Below are positions 43,176-56,553 of a stretch of DNA of 64,000 nt, piece after piece. The notes under the pieces are model-generated. The model saw only the letters and a list, made by a program, of their open reading frames with translations, did not search any database and was not told the origin of the DNA. The stretch's first letter is position 1. Each line of letters begins with the position of its first letter. The DNA is from Siderastrea siderea (lineage: Eukaryota > Cnidaria > Anthozoa > Scleractinia > Rhizangiidae), in the NCBI GenBank assembly GCA_964030785.1, contig OZ034970.1:1236911-1300910 (forward strand), written 5' to 3'. Position numbers and translations under genes: made by a program.

Positions 43176-43654
43176 CTGTATGGAGAAATGCATGAAACAC
43201 GTTACTGCTGGCTAATTTAGCTTTAAAATGAGTACTGTGAAACCCATGTATGCCGCACAGTAATGGTATAATTGAAATGCTGAATTGAAGTGCCAGGAGC
43301 GAAAGAGCAACGCGTTTCAGAAACGAGGAAAAACGTTAATTTTGTTTTAGCCCGAAAAAAGAGGGTTTTGGTACAACTAAGCAGAACGTAATGGTCAAGC
43401 TGCAAAATGAAAACAAAGACCTTCCAAACCATCCGACAGAAAGCTAATACTGAGGAAAGAAAATCTATACATATTAATGTAAACATTGGGAAATAATACG
43501 GCTGACACTAAATACAATGCAGCAGCGTCCCTGAAGTCTCGAGTTTCAGATGCTAAATTGCGGCATCGCCAGAAAAAAACTTGATCTTTCCAACTATGAA
43601 ATGAAAAGATTCATAAAAGATCAGATGTTATCTAAAAACGTAAGTCCCTCCCCC

Positions 43655-43670
43655 GGGGGGGGGGGGGGGG
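43655..43670. repeat. G16 homopolymer
   Basis: Sixteen G after a CCCC run; prone to length error. Confidence 0.9.
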
Positions 43671-44825
43671 TTTCCCAAACAATGTCACACAAGTGAATTG
43701 ATTCACTCAGTGACAGTGATTCCGAACTGGCATTAGTTCACTTTCAATTGCAAAAACGGGGGTACTGGCTTAGTCTACCTTCCCCCATCCTCCCTGCCTT
43801 CGCAACTTTAAGAACAGTAACGCTTTCATGACAATGAAACTTAAGGGTTGTATGGTACGTCCAAAAATATTCTCTTTCAATTCTGCAAATACAATGATGA
43901 CATCACATGACGCTGGCCGTCATTATTTCTGAGCAGCAGCCATGTTGGATACGCCTGCTCCGACTTCTTGTGTTTTGCAAAACTTGAGAAAACCGGGGAA
44001 GTAGACTCAGAAACAACCAAAACCAACGGATAAACGCTAAAATATAAAAAAATAGTAGACATTACGACAAAAACGTTGACTTTTTTTAAAGGAAAATTAA
44101 CGCACATCGCACGACAAATGATTTCGACGACCTCATGTCATCGTTGTCAAATGAGAACAAAAATTAACATAAGTGGCATATATATACAGAAATGGAAGTG
44201 CGAAAAGGTACATGAAAATTGAACTCAAGCATAAGACACAGTGATATTTTACAACAAATAACATTAGTATTGCCAGATAAATTCTAGGAAAGACTAAAAA
44301 GTGTGGTGGCCGGTGTACGTATTTGCTTCAATATTAAAAAGTCACAAACATTTATAGACCGCGCGGGCAAATGATAACGATGATTGTAAAAACCTTCAAC
44401 ATGCATGATAATTTGATGGTTTCCTTTCTTATTTCTTTAATTTTTAATTATTTCGTTCTTTTTGTTTACATACCACTACCATTGCATATGATCACGTGAT
44501 CTCCTGGCTTTTTAAGCATCGTGAACCTAAACATTGTATGCCAAAAAGAGAGTTACATGTTGGCAACAACAAGCTATGTTCTATCTAAAAGTCGAAGGCC
44601 GGTCCGTAAATGGGGATGTCCCAGTCAGCTGGGTTCAAATTTTCATGCGACATGAAAGTTTACAGACCAAAAGATTTATTACATGCACTATCCGTGTATA
44701 TTGTGCGAGCAGGCGTTTGATTGGCTCCCTACAATAATGGTGGGCTATAAGGTCATATCCTATGAGTAAAGAAATCTCACGAAATTGAATTAAATGTTCT
44801 TTTAACAGAAATGTTAATGTTAAGT

Positions 44826-45034
44826 TAACCCTTTAAGCCCCAATAGTGACAAGCATCTAATTTCTCCTTACAATATTCTTACTTGATCAAACATACAGGT
44901 CATGAGAATAAAGGAAATGATCACCAAACATGAAATGCCTCGATGTTTGTGCAAATTCTCCCAATTAGAACCATAAGAAACATGGGGAACAGTGAGGAGA
45001 ATATGCATATTGATATTGGGGCTTAAAGGGTTAA
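44826..45034. repeat. MITE-like element, CCCTTTAA family, copy 2
   Basis: Bounded by AACCCTTTAAGCCCCAAT and ATTGGGGCTTAAAGGGTTAA inverted ends, about 209 bp. Confidence 0.75.
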
Positions 45035-45511
45035 TAACCAAGAGAATGGATTGACTGTGCGATCCGTCGTTGTGTAAGCCCACAATTGGCCATTGCTCAC
45101 TTGAGTTTCCAGTAGCTCAGCGGTTAGAGCATATCGACTAGTGTGCGGAAGGTCGTGGGTTCGTTTCCCATCTGGAACTCAGAATTTTTTTAATAACCAA
45201 GAGAATGGATTGACTGTGCGATCCGTCGTTGTGTAAGCCCACAATTGGCCATTGCTCACTTGAGTTCCCAGTAGCTCAGTGGTTAGAGCATATCGACTAG
45301 TGTGCGGAAGGTCGTGGGTTCGTTTCCCATCTGGAACTCAGAATTTTTTTAATAACCAAGAGAATGGATTGACTGTGCGATGCCGTCGTTGTGTAAGCCC
45401 ACAATTGGCCATTGCTCACTTGAGTTCCCAGTAGCTCAGTGGTTAGGGCATATCGACTAGTGTGCGGAAGGTAGTGGGTTCGTTTCCCATCTGGAACTCA
45501 GAATTTTTTTC
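45033..45511 (+). repeat. Three tandem copies of a 159-bp tRNA-like (SINE-head) unit
   Basis: AATAACCAAGAGAATGG recurs at 45033, 45192 and 45351. Each unit carries CAGTAGCTCAGYGGTTAGAG (A box), GGTTCGTTTCC (B box) and matching TTCCAG/CTGGAA ends, followed by a T7 run. The copies are nearly identical. The anticodon arm does not fold well, so they are tRNA-like rather than true tRNAs. Confidence 0.75.
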
Positions 45512-46935
45512 TGAGTTCTTCTCTTCACACATATCACTCTATTTACATTCATGGATTGTCTATGTAAAGAGCACATCATTGACTCACTTTAAAATGAACT
45601 TGTAGGATAATTTTTAAATATGTAAATGTTCAATCAGCGATGGGTTCTATACTGAAAGAGATGTATATCAGTGGTATATGTGGATATCAACATGTATCTA
45701 AAATAAACTTTAAAGTTCGCATCGATAATTATGCCATCGCCTTACGAGATGTGAAACAACATTTTTCTTAGGACCCCACACTCCGTTGAAACAACTTCAC
45801 CTGCACCCGGAAAAAGTTGCAGACTGTCGAGTGAAAACACATGGTTAAGTTCACAAAGAGTATCTCTGAATTATATAGAAACACTATTTTGAATAACATA
45901 CCTCTTATTTCAGTGTCGAACTGGACGAATTGAAATAACAGAAAAAAAAATAACCAGTGGAAGAATAGTTCTCACCAGTTTTCCGTTTTAGCCTTGCCAA
46001 TTGCCCAACGAACGTGTATAAGATCAGTATATCACGTAAAGCACACGCTATGTAATCAAGATAACACTGGACTAAATAACAGCGGAAAGCCACGTATTTA
46101 TGGAGTGTCCTTATATGGTGAATTGTTTTACTTCCCGCCATCATCATTGAATGATCTGGGCCGCAAACTCAGGCTTCCTGTATGTCGATCAAGTCGATAG
46201 GCCCCTCTCATCGCACTCCTTTTATATTGGTCGTAGCTGTTGTAAGCGTATCAATTAATCGCAACCTTGCACGTGTAAAGATAATTTAAAAAAGATTTGT
46301 GATCAATTCCTTCACCCGCACTCCCTGCATGTGCGATATGGTCCTATGTCTTTCGGGAAAACTTAATGAAACTGAAATCCCAAAGGTGCCAAAAATAGCA
46401 AATAGCAAATAGCAGTCGGGTATAATATTGAACAGAACAAGTCACCACGCATCAATACTGTCTTTGACCTTTCATTTGAATAATCAGACTTTCAGATTAC
46501 ATCAGCATACATAAAGTAACCCTAGAAGGAAATTAAGCGGGTCTCTGATAATAGGAAGCTTGGTTGTTAAAAAACATGCGATTTTATGCCAAAATATGAA
46601 TCAAACAATGAATAACAGTATTCCTATTTTAGTATTGGAACAACGTTTAAACAGTAAAATAAGGAAAACTTTTAAAGAATTTTAAAATTAGTGAACTTGC
46701 CATTGTTGACGTAAGCCTGTCATATTAAGAGCTCATTAATACGTTTCATGTACCCGCATAAAATAACCCATTTTTAAAACGAAAATTAAAGACACTTTTA
46801 CAAGAAAAAGAGATGTAATAATACCTGATATGAAGATCTTCTACGCTAAGTTTAGGGTTTCGAAATTGGTGGTAACAGTAACTAAGGACACGTGCCTCAT
46901 TTTCCTGGGCTTTTTTGGAACCACTTATTCTTTAC

Positions 46936-47152
46936 TTTAACCCTTCAAGCTCCAATACCAATATACAAATTCTCCTTACTGCTATCCATATATTTTGTGG
47001 CGTACCAGTTGGGATATCGTGTCTAAATATCAAGACAAATTATCGTTGATGATCATTTCCTTATTTTTCATGACCTGTAAGTGTTACAAAGCGCTGATAT
47101 GACGAGGAGAAATTTGTAATTCTAATTACTATTGGGGCTTAAAGCGTTAAAC
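46936..47152. repeat. MITE-like element, CCCTTTAA family, copy 3
   Basis: Inverted ends related to AACCCTTCAAGCTCCAAT and ATTGGGGCTTAAAGCGTTAA. Confidence 0.6.
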
Positions 47153-47799
47153 GCTTAAAAACTTCAAGATGGACCGAAGTAGAACTCTAAACCGAATGAC
47201 AAAATTAAATAAAACACCATTTAATGATCTCCTGTGATTCTTAAAGATCGTATAGGCTGAATTGAAACCGTTCATTTTCTGCGAGAAATGACAGTCTCTA
47301 ACAGATGATAAGTCATGTTCGATAGGAATACGACAAAAGCACGTTCACCTTTTCCTACATCACTGTCAAGTTCACTCATCTCTAAGTATCAATATCGGCA
47401 CAGAAAACGTGCGTAATCGAACATAGCCATTGCTGTCACACACCGTCAAACGCAAAAGAATGCGGAGAGTAATCTAAAAATCCAGAACTAATTGCTCACA
47501 ATTTGACCACTTTGTTTAAGCAAAGGAAACCTCAACTATGACCTACAAGTGGCGGAGTGACACGTGGATAATAAAATACTAGCGCGTACACGGAATAGAT
47601 CTCACTTCAGTACCCGCGAAAATGAGGTAACTTTCGAGCCCGTACGTATTCAAGTTGGCAGCACCAAGACCGCTTAGAATCAACGCGCCCGGGAAAATCC
47701 AAAAGAAATGTAAAAGAACACTTTGATTTCCCATCACAGAATATTCAAAATTAAAATAAGTCGAAGACACCTAGGCCTAGTAGCGCATGCGCCCGGTAC

Positions 47800-50060
47800 T
47801 TATATTGGCACTCTTACAGTAGTTGTGCGAGGCCTCATGAGCTAGATTTGTTCCTCAGTATATAGCAAGAAGGAATCAATTTTAGCAAGTCACTCTTGTA
47901 AAAAGAAAGTCAAACGAAGAATTATTTCTTCACTGAGAACAAAATATTTTGACTGGATTTTTTTTTTTTTTGGGGGGGGGGGTATTGACAGTTTCTCATA
48001 TTCCTTCTGAAAGCCATCCAATTTACCGGCGGATCAATTTCCTCATTGATCTGCTGGGAGGTTACTTTAGGTTTACGAGATAACGTCCACTCAATGGGTC
48101 GTGGTTTTTAGAAGACAGTTCAAGTTCGCCCAAGATATTGACTCAACTATAAAAAGCCAATTCTCTTACTCGAAATCAGAGAAAGAAATCAAGGTTTATT
48201 ATTGGTTTATTAAAGTTGAAGACGTTAATAAAGTGTATTGGATACTCGACCTTTACAAAATATAGATGAAAATACGTGCACAGAGGTTTAAAAAGAAATA
48301 TTTTGCTAACCATGCAATGGCACACTTTAAAACTGATGTCTAAGAGAGCGTGACGGATTTCAAAGTTGAAGGATGCATCAAATATTTACAAACGAAAATG
48401 AAATCCGTTCTTATACACATTGTTGTGAGATACGTAACGTAGGAAAGTAAAGTTTTGTTGAAATATATTCAAGACAGCTTACAGCGGTTAAATTGAGTAA
48501 ATCATTTCGCAGGAAAAAGATTATGCCGGATGAAATTAATCCTGTGGATAATAATCAGCAAAGAATATGAATAGGACAAAAACATACAGATGAAACTGAA
48601 TTTACTCTTCCCGCTTCACGTCAGTCATCATCAATGTTTTTGGCCGGTTAGCCCTTCTATAGTTTTACTTAAAGCATGAAAAGACGGCAAATTTTGACTG
48701 AGATCTATTTTTCACAGCGTCATACATGTGTTGTTAAATCAGCCCAGATATCGTACAGATATTCATCATTATTTCTGATTCACTTTCTCTAAATACCCAA
48801 ACGTTGCCTGTTAACTCACTCCCAAGCGACCACCTCTCGTAAGCGACGGCGCCCACTTTTTTCAGGTTTTGGGATGATGGCTTAAGCACAACTCAATACT
48901 TTAGCGATTGATGCAAGAGACGCCAGTACACCACCGTACTGAATAATTCAGGAAATTTGCAGCTTTCCCGCGTCCTTAACGGCGTTTTTGAAATGCATTC
49001 TTTTGGAGTGACTCTTGCTCGGGATTTAGTTACAAGCAAGTTCTACAAATGTCAGGGATCGCATACGACTGATCATTATGGCGAAAGAAATGGAGTAAAG
49101 TTTTCTCCCTCCTACCAAGACTTAGCCCCTCCTAAACCACACTGGTTAGTTATTTTTTCTTCGCTTTCACGAGGGCTTCTCAGTAAATTTTGGCGGTGCC
49201 TGTTTTTCTTTTCAAGCATATAGTTTGATTTCCGCCTTTTAGCAGCCCAACGTATCCCATAATAAACTTCGTAAATGATTCGAAACCCTAACGTCAGATG
49301 GCATCCTCCATTCTTCCCATGCATTTCAGTCGCGTTTCTCCTCTTGATGGAGTTCCAGAAAGTCCATTGGAGGATTTCCATTCACCTTTTCGAAATTAAA
49401 GTTAATAAGGATAAACTTGAGCAAAACACATTTAACAAGCGTTTTCAGAAAAGACTAAAATACAGAATATTTCCTGGCCGACATCTTTAGCCCTCTAACC
49501 CGTTCATCTGCCAGTCGTGGCTAGTTCCTTTCAAGGGACAGTCATTCAGAATGCTTTTCGCATTATCTCTTTTCGTCCGGAATATTATACAGTCAACTTG
49601 TTGGAAATAAAGTGGCATGAGGTTGTGCTTCTATGACCGTTGCATGCCCATGGGTTTAGCAACCGCTCCATATGAATGTCTGTGAATCGAGAATACAGAG
49701 GCAGTCGCCGTGGCTTATACCGAGAATACATATACTGATAAACGAAAAAGGCTACCAAACAACTGAAAGCTATAACTCTGTCTTTACCAGCTTGATCATG
49801 TAACTTGTCACTTTTTCCCTCTCTTTATTATTCACTCTTTTACATTAGTTTTCATTCAGAAAATAAAATTAAAAAACTTAACATGGAAGACCACAGAACG
49901 CAAAATCATTCATTACTTTCTTAGCTTCTCAATGCATTTTATATATTACAATTTGATTCTCAATTATAATTCTCTCCATTTCACTTTTTTGTATTAACAG
50001 AGATTTAAAAATAATAATTACGTATAGAACATCGATGACCATAAAATATTACTTGGGTTT
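47800..50060. other. Host intergenic stretch
   Basis: No coding sequence supported. Contains a T/G homopolymer tract near 47960-47982; otherwise nothing recognised. Confidence 0.5.
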
Positions 50061-50219
50061 ACTAGTACTTACATATACACAAAAATGTACAGAGGGAATT
50101 CAGGTCAAAGAAGACAAGATCTATAGTCTTACGTATCGTCATGGCACCTTCCAATCCACTCGATTGAACGAGCCATGGGCCATCGAGGCCGAAGCTTAAC
50201 TCCGATTGCCGTAGTATGA

Positions 50220-50360
50220 AGCGATTAACAGCATCACCTCCCCCCCCCCCCACCCCTGGATGGAATGCTAGTCCATCACAGGACACCCAGCATAAAGCCA
50301 CTAGGAGCATCACAACTCCCCCCTGGATGGGATGCTAGTCAACCGCAGAGTTACCCCCCA
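50220..50360. repeat. Dispersed repeat with GGATGGNATGCTAGTC units
   Basis: Two copies of CTGGATGG-(G/A)-ATGCTAGTC about 70 bp apart, preceded by a C-rich tract. Downstream of the GPCR. Confidence 0.5.
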
Positions 50361-50487
50361 GCTTTTCCGTTAGGACTCCCTAATGATTAGCTAGTCTGAC
50401 CCACTTATACACCTGGGTTGATAAAGACAATATTAATGTGGAGTAAGGTTTCTTGTCTAAGGTGCAATAACAGTCTGCTATATTGCA

Positions 50488-51507
50488 TTACATCTGATCA
50501 AGCGGGTACTGTTCTGGTGATACGCTCTTCTCTTTGCGACACGAAATACATTTCATGAGAAAAAGGGGGCACAACGTCTTGAAAGCATGACGAAAATTAC
50601 TGCTAAAGGAAAATAAAATGACCGGATTGATTGCCGTGCTAAGCGACGGAAAGACAAAATAGAAAAAACCCACAATCCACTTGCACTTGTCTTTGAAAAA
50701 AAATTGAGGATAAGCGACCTTAAGAATCAAAAAAACACATAAAGGAAAAAGACAAACGAAGTATGCTACAACAATTGCCTTAAATATCCTCATGATGTTT
50801 TGGTTCTCTTTCATCCTTCTACGTTCAAGCTTGTGGACTGCTACATGGCTTTCTGGTTTAAGCCTGCCTCTCAGAGCACGCATAATGCGTGAATACAGAT
50901 AGATAATTGCCACTAATAATGCAATAACAAAGATCGTACAATATAAGTAGTTGAAAGTTTTGGCAGATGCATTCCACGCTAATGTGCAGAATGTTTCTTG
51001 TCCGAAATTTTTAACTCTGGAATGGTAGAGATTTGGGATACACTGGGCTATCGCTATCAACCATGTAGAAAACAGTAAAGCTGCTCTTTTTCTTCTTGTG
51101 AGCAAGGTGATTTTCAAGGGATATACAGTAGCGATAAATCTGTCCACAGCAATCAGCATAAGGCTTATAATGGACACTGAAGAAGACACAAGTCTTACAA
51201 ACACTCCTATTTTGCACCCAGCAGTAGCCAGAGGACCTTGAATGAGGCTTCCCCTGCTTGTTATAATCTCGTCAGTGAGGTACAGCGGCCATGCAGCAAG
51301 ACTGGCAAGAAAATCCGAAACCGCCATGTTGACGTAGTAGATGTTAGCGCTTGTTCGCAGGCTTGGAGTCTTGTACACTGCGGCAATCACAAGAATGTTG
51401 CCAATAGAAGCCGCTGAACTGATTATTGCCATGGTCACTGTGAAGAAGATAGAAACAGCTTGCGGGCACGACACGTGACCGTTAGAGTCCATATCGGTGG
51501 TGTTCAT
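50488..51507 (-). CDS. Class A (rhodopsin-like) GPCR, intronless, about 339 aa
   Basis: The start is chosen at 51507 (MNTTDMDSNGHVSCP, with an N-glycosylation site), because the upstream extension to 51639 is Ser/Lys-rich and unlike a receptor. Seven hydrophobic helices are visible: GNILVIAAVY in TM1, VNMAVSDFLASLAAWPLYL in TM2, AVDRFIATVYPL at the end of TM3 (DRF for DRY), a Cys in TM3's start and in ECL2, and NPVILFSF in TM7 (F in place of the NPxxY tyrosine). The tail has Cys residues for palmitoylation. Probably a peptide- or amine-type orphan receptor at the plasma membrane; ligand unknown. Confidence 0.88.
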   Translation of the reverse strand: MNTTDMDSNGHVSCPQAVSIFFTVTMAIISSAASIGNILVIAAVYKTPSLRTSANIYYVNMAVSDFLASLAAWPLYLTDEIITSRGSLIQGPLATAGCKIGVFVRLVSSSVSIISLMLIAVDRFIATVYPLKITLLTRRKRAALLFSTWLIAIAQCIPNLYHSRVKNFGQETFCTLAWNASAKTFNYLYCTIFVIALLVAIIYLYSRIMRALRGRLKPESHVAVHKLERRRMKENQNIMRIFKAIVVAYFVCLFPLCVFLILKVAYPQFFFKDKCKWIVGFFYFVFPSLSTAINPVILFSFSSNFRHAFKTLCPLFLMKCISCRKEKSVSPEQYPLDQM

Positions 51508-51799
51508 TTTCGTGGTGATAGGTTGTACGCACCTGTAGGTAACAAGAAACCAGTGCAAGTTCGATTTGTCATTAGATTCTACAGAGGAAGACTGAGAAAT
51601 CGTATGTTCGCCTTTGCTTTTTGTAAAACGTTCTATCACGTTATACAGTGGTTAACTAAATAACTAAATAAGTTAAGCTTCATCCAAATCCTGCTAGCAA
51701 CCATCTCCCACGGTCCCCTCCGTAACTAAAGAAATATTAAGGATATGATAACTTAAATTAGAGGGCAGAGAGCCTGTCCAAAAATTGTCCCTTTAAGGT

Positions 51800-54700
51800 C
51801 CTTCCCCAGAGAGTTAATGATGTCACATGACGTAGGAATTAGGTCATGCTTTCAAACATATCCGTAACCTTAGATTTTTTATTTTTCCAAACCCTCCGGA
51901 GAGGGCCAAAATTGATCACAAAGGAACCAAAATGAATAGCAGAACACTAAAATTATCGAAATATGTAAAAGTTTCCTCAACAAAGTTATAATTATTAATA
52001 AAAACAACAACAAAATTGAAAAATTTGAAACTCTCTGTCAAATTATGGTTTACCATGGTAACCTCAAATTTAATGAACAATGACATTTTATGACAAATTG
52101 TTCCCAGATAAAAAGTCATCGAGTTCGATAGCTGTAACTTGCATATCTGCCTGCTTGCATATTAAAAACGTTAGAAACGTCCAAAATCCGTGCGGGAAGT
52201 AAAACTTACCCCGAATAGCTTTCTCTTGAATAATGAAGTCCCCTTAATTAAAAATCAAACTGTATGCTTCAAATTCGTCTCAGTTTGCTCTTGTACCTAG
52301 TAATAATAATAAAAAATATATATTGTAAGTGCAGAAATAATATAACTTAAAGGAAGCCGTCTAATTACAGTTGTGTAACGTTATAAATATTTCATTCGAG
52401 TGAATTTTTAGTTGTTTCAAGTAGGTTACGTACATTTTAAGGGCGTTTTAGGCGTCCGCGTGTGAACTTACGTCTTACGAATGTGCTTCAACTTTGAAAT
52501 ACTATGTTGCATTAATATTATATAAGAAAATCCATTTCGTAGATTTTTGAAATTGAATTATGAACGAAAACAGTCAAACCATTCTCCTATTTTGTAATTA
52601 GGGTTATGTCGTCGTTCATGAAACAAGATTTAACCCTTTCACTCCCAAGAGTGCCTTAAGTCAAAATTCAAGACGAATCCTAGATTCTATTTTCTACAAT
52701 ACTCAAATATAAATAGTACCGTGTGAAAGTACTGCTGACAAGGTCTCATTTGAATGGTGACACCATAGGACTTCATCCATAGACTCAGAAGTTAGAATCA
52801 CTTTAATGTCTCCATAACTGACTCTGGGAGTGAAAGGGTTAGGCTAAAGAAAGAGCTTTCTTAACTTTGCCAGTGCGAAGACGGGTTAAGCTATAGAGCG
52901 CAGTCCTTACGTGACGTTATAAAACCAAATCGTCAATATTTTCCTTTATATCCCATGTAAATAATATCTATTAACGTCTTCCTTGTTTTCGATGCCGAAA
53001 TTAATTTAATTATTTCATTTAAGTAAATGCCAAGGATCTAAGCATGTCGTTTTACCTTTTTTTACTTTTTTGCGCCTCAAAAACGCAAGCTGAGTCAAGA
53101 TTTGGTTTGTACTACACAGAATTTTTGCAAGTTTAATTAATCAAGCGCCATACTGATCAGTTATTAAATCAACAGTTCTCTTTGATCTAGTGAAATTAAT
53201 TGTGACATGTGAGCTACCGATATACAATAAAAACGTGACCAACTCTTTCAATTCACAAAATCATCAAACGTTACGAGTTCCGCCTCTATAGATCTTCATT
53301 AATTTCCTTCATAAAGCTTTCTTTTCTTTCCGTCATCAACATCGAAATGATATGATTCATTTTAAAAGATCAGGGACTAAAGAAACCGTTCGTGTGTAGA
53401 TCTGAAGAAATAAGACTCTTCAATGTAGCGTTTTTCGTTAATCAATGCATTCGTTGTTGCGATAATTCTGGAGAGATCAACAATAATTCAATCAGTCAAT
53501 CTTCTTGACAACCATAGCGAGATCAACTTGCAATTTTGTGATATTGAAATTTGAGGTTATAAAACTGCTTGTAAACTTTACACTGTTTGGTCAAAGCCAG
53601 AAGGAACAATTGATGTTTTTAAGATGCAAAAGAAATTAATACTATATTTATTTGTTACTATAGCAGATTGTTGAAATTTTTAAGGGCCCCAAACCTGCCT
53701 TTGCAGCTTCAGAACATCGTCGCAGCCTATTAACAATATTAGCATAATGGTTCAATTATAATATCGAGGCCTTCCTAAGAATTTCCTCTGAAGCTTCAGA
53801 CCATCACCTCAACTTTTTATCCAAATTAGCACATCGGTTCAATTCTAATAACCAACATTACCTTGTTTTAAGCTTTCCTTAAAAATAATTGGCCGTTTTA
53901 ATGGCGAGTAGAGAAGCAAAGTTCAAAATGGAAATAACTCGGGGAAGTAATTTTTGGATTTAATTCTTGTAGTTCGTCTGTATAAAGATGGCCCAAGCCT
54001 GCTCCATTACTTGACGGACGCATTACACTTATGGACGGAAGAATGCAACTGGGCACTTCCAAGAGGAAACAATTTCTCCCCAAACAAGATAATTTATCGA
54101 GGAAAATAAAACAACAGCAGCCCGGGGTGTTAAAAAAAATTGCCAGTCTTGTTAGTATAAGTGCTACGATTTTATAGGAATTCCATAGTTTTTCTAGCTC
54201 TGTGTTATGAGGCACGTTTATCGACCATTTCAGTGGTTGAGAGGTGAATAAACAAACAAAAAATAACAAGTTACCCTACCCTCTTTGGGGGTTTTAATAT
54301 CAAGAGCCATTTCGGTCCCTCTCTGTTGTTTGTCATGGTAAGTACAAAATAGAATGAAACAATGAACAAAAAGAAACAAAACTACACACCTATAACCAAA
54401 ATGTGTCCCGGTTCGATCCACTGCCAGAACTCCTCTGGAAAATGACTTTGGCCTGAAGCTGTTACAAAATTATAAAGGAAGGAAAATCGGCGACGTGATC
54501 TTATTACACCAGCGTTTTACGTAAAATACCATTTAAAGGAGCCAAAAGTTTATATATCCAATTAAGACACGCGTTTTAATCATACCTGTAAAACGTGGGA
54601 AGATTACGTCCCGCAGGAAGTTGAAATCAGTTTACGTGTTCGTTTCACTAACGATGACGAGTCTGACGTTGTATCAGCTTGTCGTTTGTAGTAAACTTCA

Positions 54701-55300
54701 CTTTATTTGCAAATTATTAGTCTAAATTTGTATTCGCCACCTGTCCGTCAGCTGTCCTCAGACGCGAGAAACCTCTGAATAGTGCTATGTTTCCCTGGTA
54801 ACGTCACGTACTAAATTCTGACAATGTTGTTTAAATTTTAACCTGGTGCCCTACATATCGGCTAAAGCACATCGGACATTTCTTAAGTTTTTTCTGCTGC
54901 TTATCAGGCACCATGCAAGTCAACCCAATGCAAGGAAATCTTTCGCTTACTTATTGAACCAGGTATTGCTCCTACCAATGACAGCTTTCTGACATCCAGT
55001 CATGCGCACTGTTGAGCACTGCCGTTCTCCAGCACGGTAAAATGAACGTGTTTTTTTCTTTCTTTCAAATTTACACCAATTGGCACAAACCATTTTCATT
55101 AGCTAAAAAATAGCGTGATTAATAACCCGTTCTGCAGTCTGGCTATCAACCTAATGAGCTAACCAGGCGGTAGTTGGCGGAAAAGGCATAGGGCGAAATA
55201 AATGCAGCAAAACGGCCTTGTAATTTTCTCGTCTCCAATATGATCCAGAGCAAGATATATTTCAAGAAATAGCGACTAACAGATTTCGTATGCTAGAGCC
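51800..55300. other. Host intergenic stretch
   Basis: No CDS supported. Holds the MITE at 52633-52842 and a weakly duplicated segment of about 75 bp near 53690-53860. Confidence 0.5.
52633..52842. repeat. MITE-like element with CCCTTTCACTCCCA ends
   Basis: AACCCTTTCACTCCCA and TGGGAGTGAAAGGGTT are perfect inverted ends about 210 bp apart; no ORF. Confidence 0.75.
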
Positions 55301-56289
55301 GTGCAGTTCCTTTTTTTCACGGAAATGGCACTGAACTGTGAAGATACTCGGATTCCTCGTTTCGGGAGATGGAAGATAGTCTTTGCACGAAGAGCAGGCA
55401 GAGGTTACCGGCTCTCTCTCAGTCGCAAACACGCAGGAGTCATTGGTCGTAATTCAGGATCCGACGCTTTCAAGAAGATCTGCCGTCGGTTACATTAAAA
55501 TTGCAAAAGGCATGTCACAGGCAATTTAATAAATGGAAACAAGAAATCAAGGTACCGGTTTAGAAATGTTTTTGCTATGATTTGTGAAATTTATAATAGT
55601 TGACGAAAGGTACTGTACTATACTGTGCGTGTATCAGAAAAGGTCAGCCCATTAGGTTATGAGCTTAATGTGTAGTGATGCAAAATACCGTTCGCTTAAA
55701 AAAAAAAAAAAGAGAAAAAACATTTCCAACACTTTTGCGATGTGAGCAAGCTAATTTACCTTCCTTTATGGCATTATTTACCTCGCGTGAAAAAGAACCT
55801 TCTTCGCGAACGCCCACCACATTGATACAAAATCTGCCAGTCGCTATTTTTCCTTCGCCCCTTTCCATGTCACCCCGCGAGCCTCAACAGAATCCAATCT
55901 TCTCTCCCTTTCTCACAGACCCGTAAATAGCGACTGGGTACGAGTTGCCACTCGTCACCTTAAGCGACGAAGATTGTTGAATTTAGCGAGCGTTTGAGAA
56001 ATTTGGTTTTCGACTAGGAGATATCGGGTTATTCGATCCCTTTCTTATCTAAGGATAGAAGCGGAGTGATTTAAATGTTGTGATTAAAGGTTAAATACAA
56101 ATTGACATACATTTTCCTTCCCGGAATTTTGCTGCTTAAAACTCAAAAGTCTTTATTTCAAATGTGAAAACAGAGAAAAACAAAAAAACAAATTCAAATT
56201 GTCTCTGCATTCTTTTACGTTTACTCCAGGATCACCGTTGACAGAGAGGCTATGAATCTGTGTTCATCGTTTCTTCGTCTTGACTGTTT

Positions 56290-56553
56290 TTAGTGTAACT
56301 TCGCCAGCACAGCATCTAATTTCTCTTCTAAGCTTCTGCTAACTTCAGCCATTTTAGATTTTACCTCGGCAAGGTCAGATCGCACATCAGCGAGGGAATA
56401 TTCAAGCTCAGATTTCACCTCTTGCCGGTGTAATTCCTCGCGGACGTTTATGTGTTTACAAACATCGGCAACGTCACTTTTTAGATCATCAAGACCAGAT
56501 TTTAGCTCTTGCAGCTCCAAATTTTGATAATCAACGTCCCCCTTTGGACACAT
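56290..56553 (-). CDS. TRP-SPRY gene 2, terminal coiled-coil exon
   Basis: Acceptor TTACAG|ATGTGT. 87 residues with Leu/Val heptads ([35 protein letters not shown]) ending before TAA. A strong predicted coiled coil. Confidence 0.8.
   Translation of the reverse strand: MCPKGDVDYQNLELQELKSGLDDLKSDVADVCKHINVREELHRQEVKSELEYSLADVRSDLAEVKSKMAEVSRSLEEKLDAVLAKLH

Larger units (their letters stand above)
43176..47800. other. Region expected to hold the 5' exons of TRP-SPRY gene 1
   Basis: No exon here could be confidently joined to 43175. A candidate first exon on the minus strand near 47680-47735 starts MGNQSVLLHFFWIFPG, signal-peptide-like, with a weak donor; this is speculative. Otherwise the stretch holds MITEs and SINE-like repeats. 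Confidence 0.3.

Noticed and set aside
41469..41715. ORFs encoding IHSF repeats
   Set aside because: Translation of the (CATT)n microsatellite in several frames.
45104..45180. Functional tRNA gene calls in the triplicated units
   Set aside because: The anticodon stem does not pair; treated as tRNA-like SINE heads.
47579..47770. 63-codon ORF with signal-peptide-like start
   Set aside because: Could be the first exon of gene 1, but the donor is weak and no phase link to 43175 was found.
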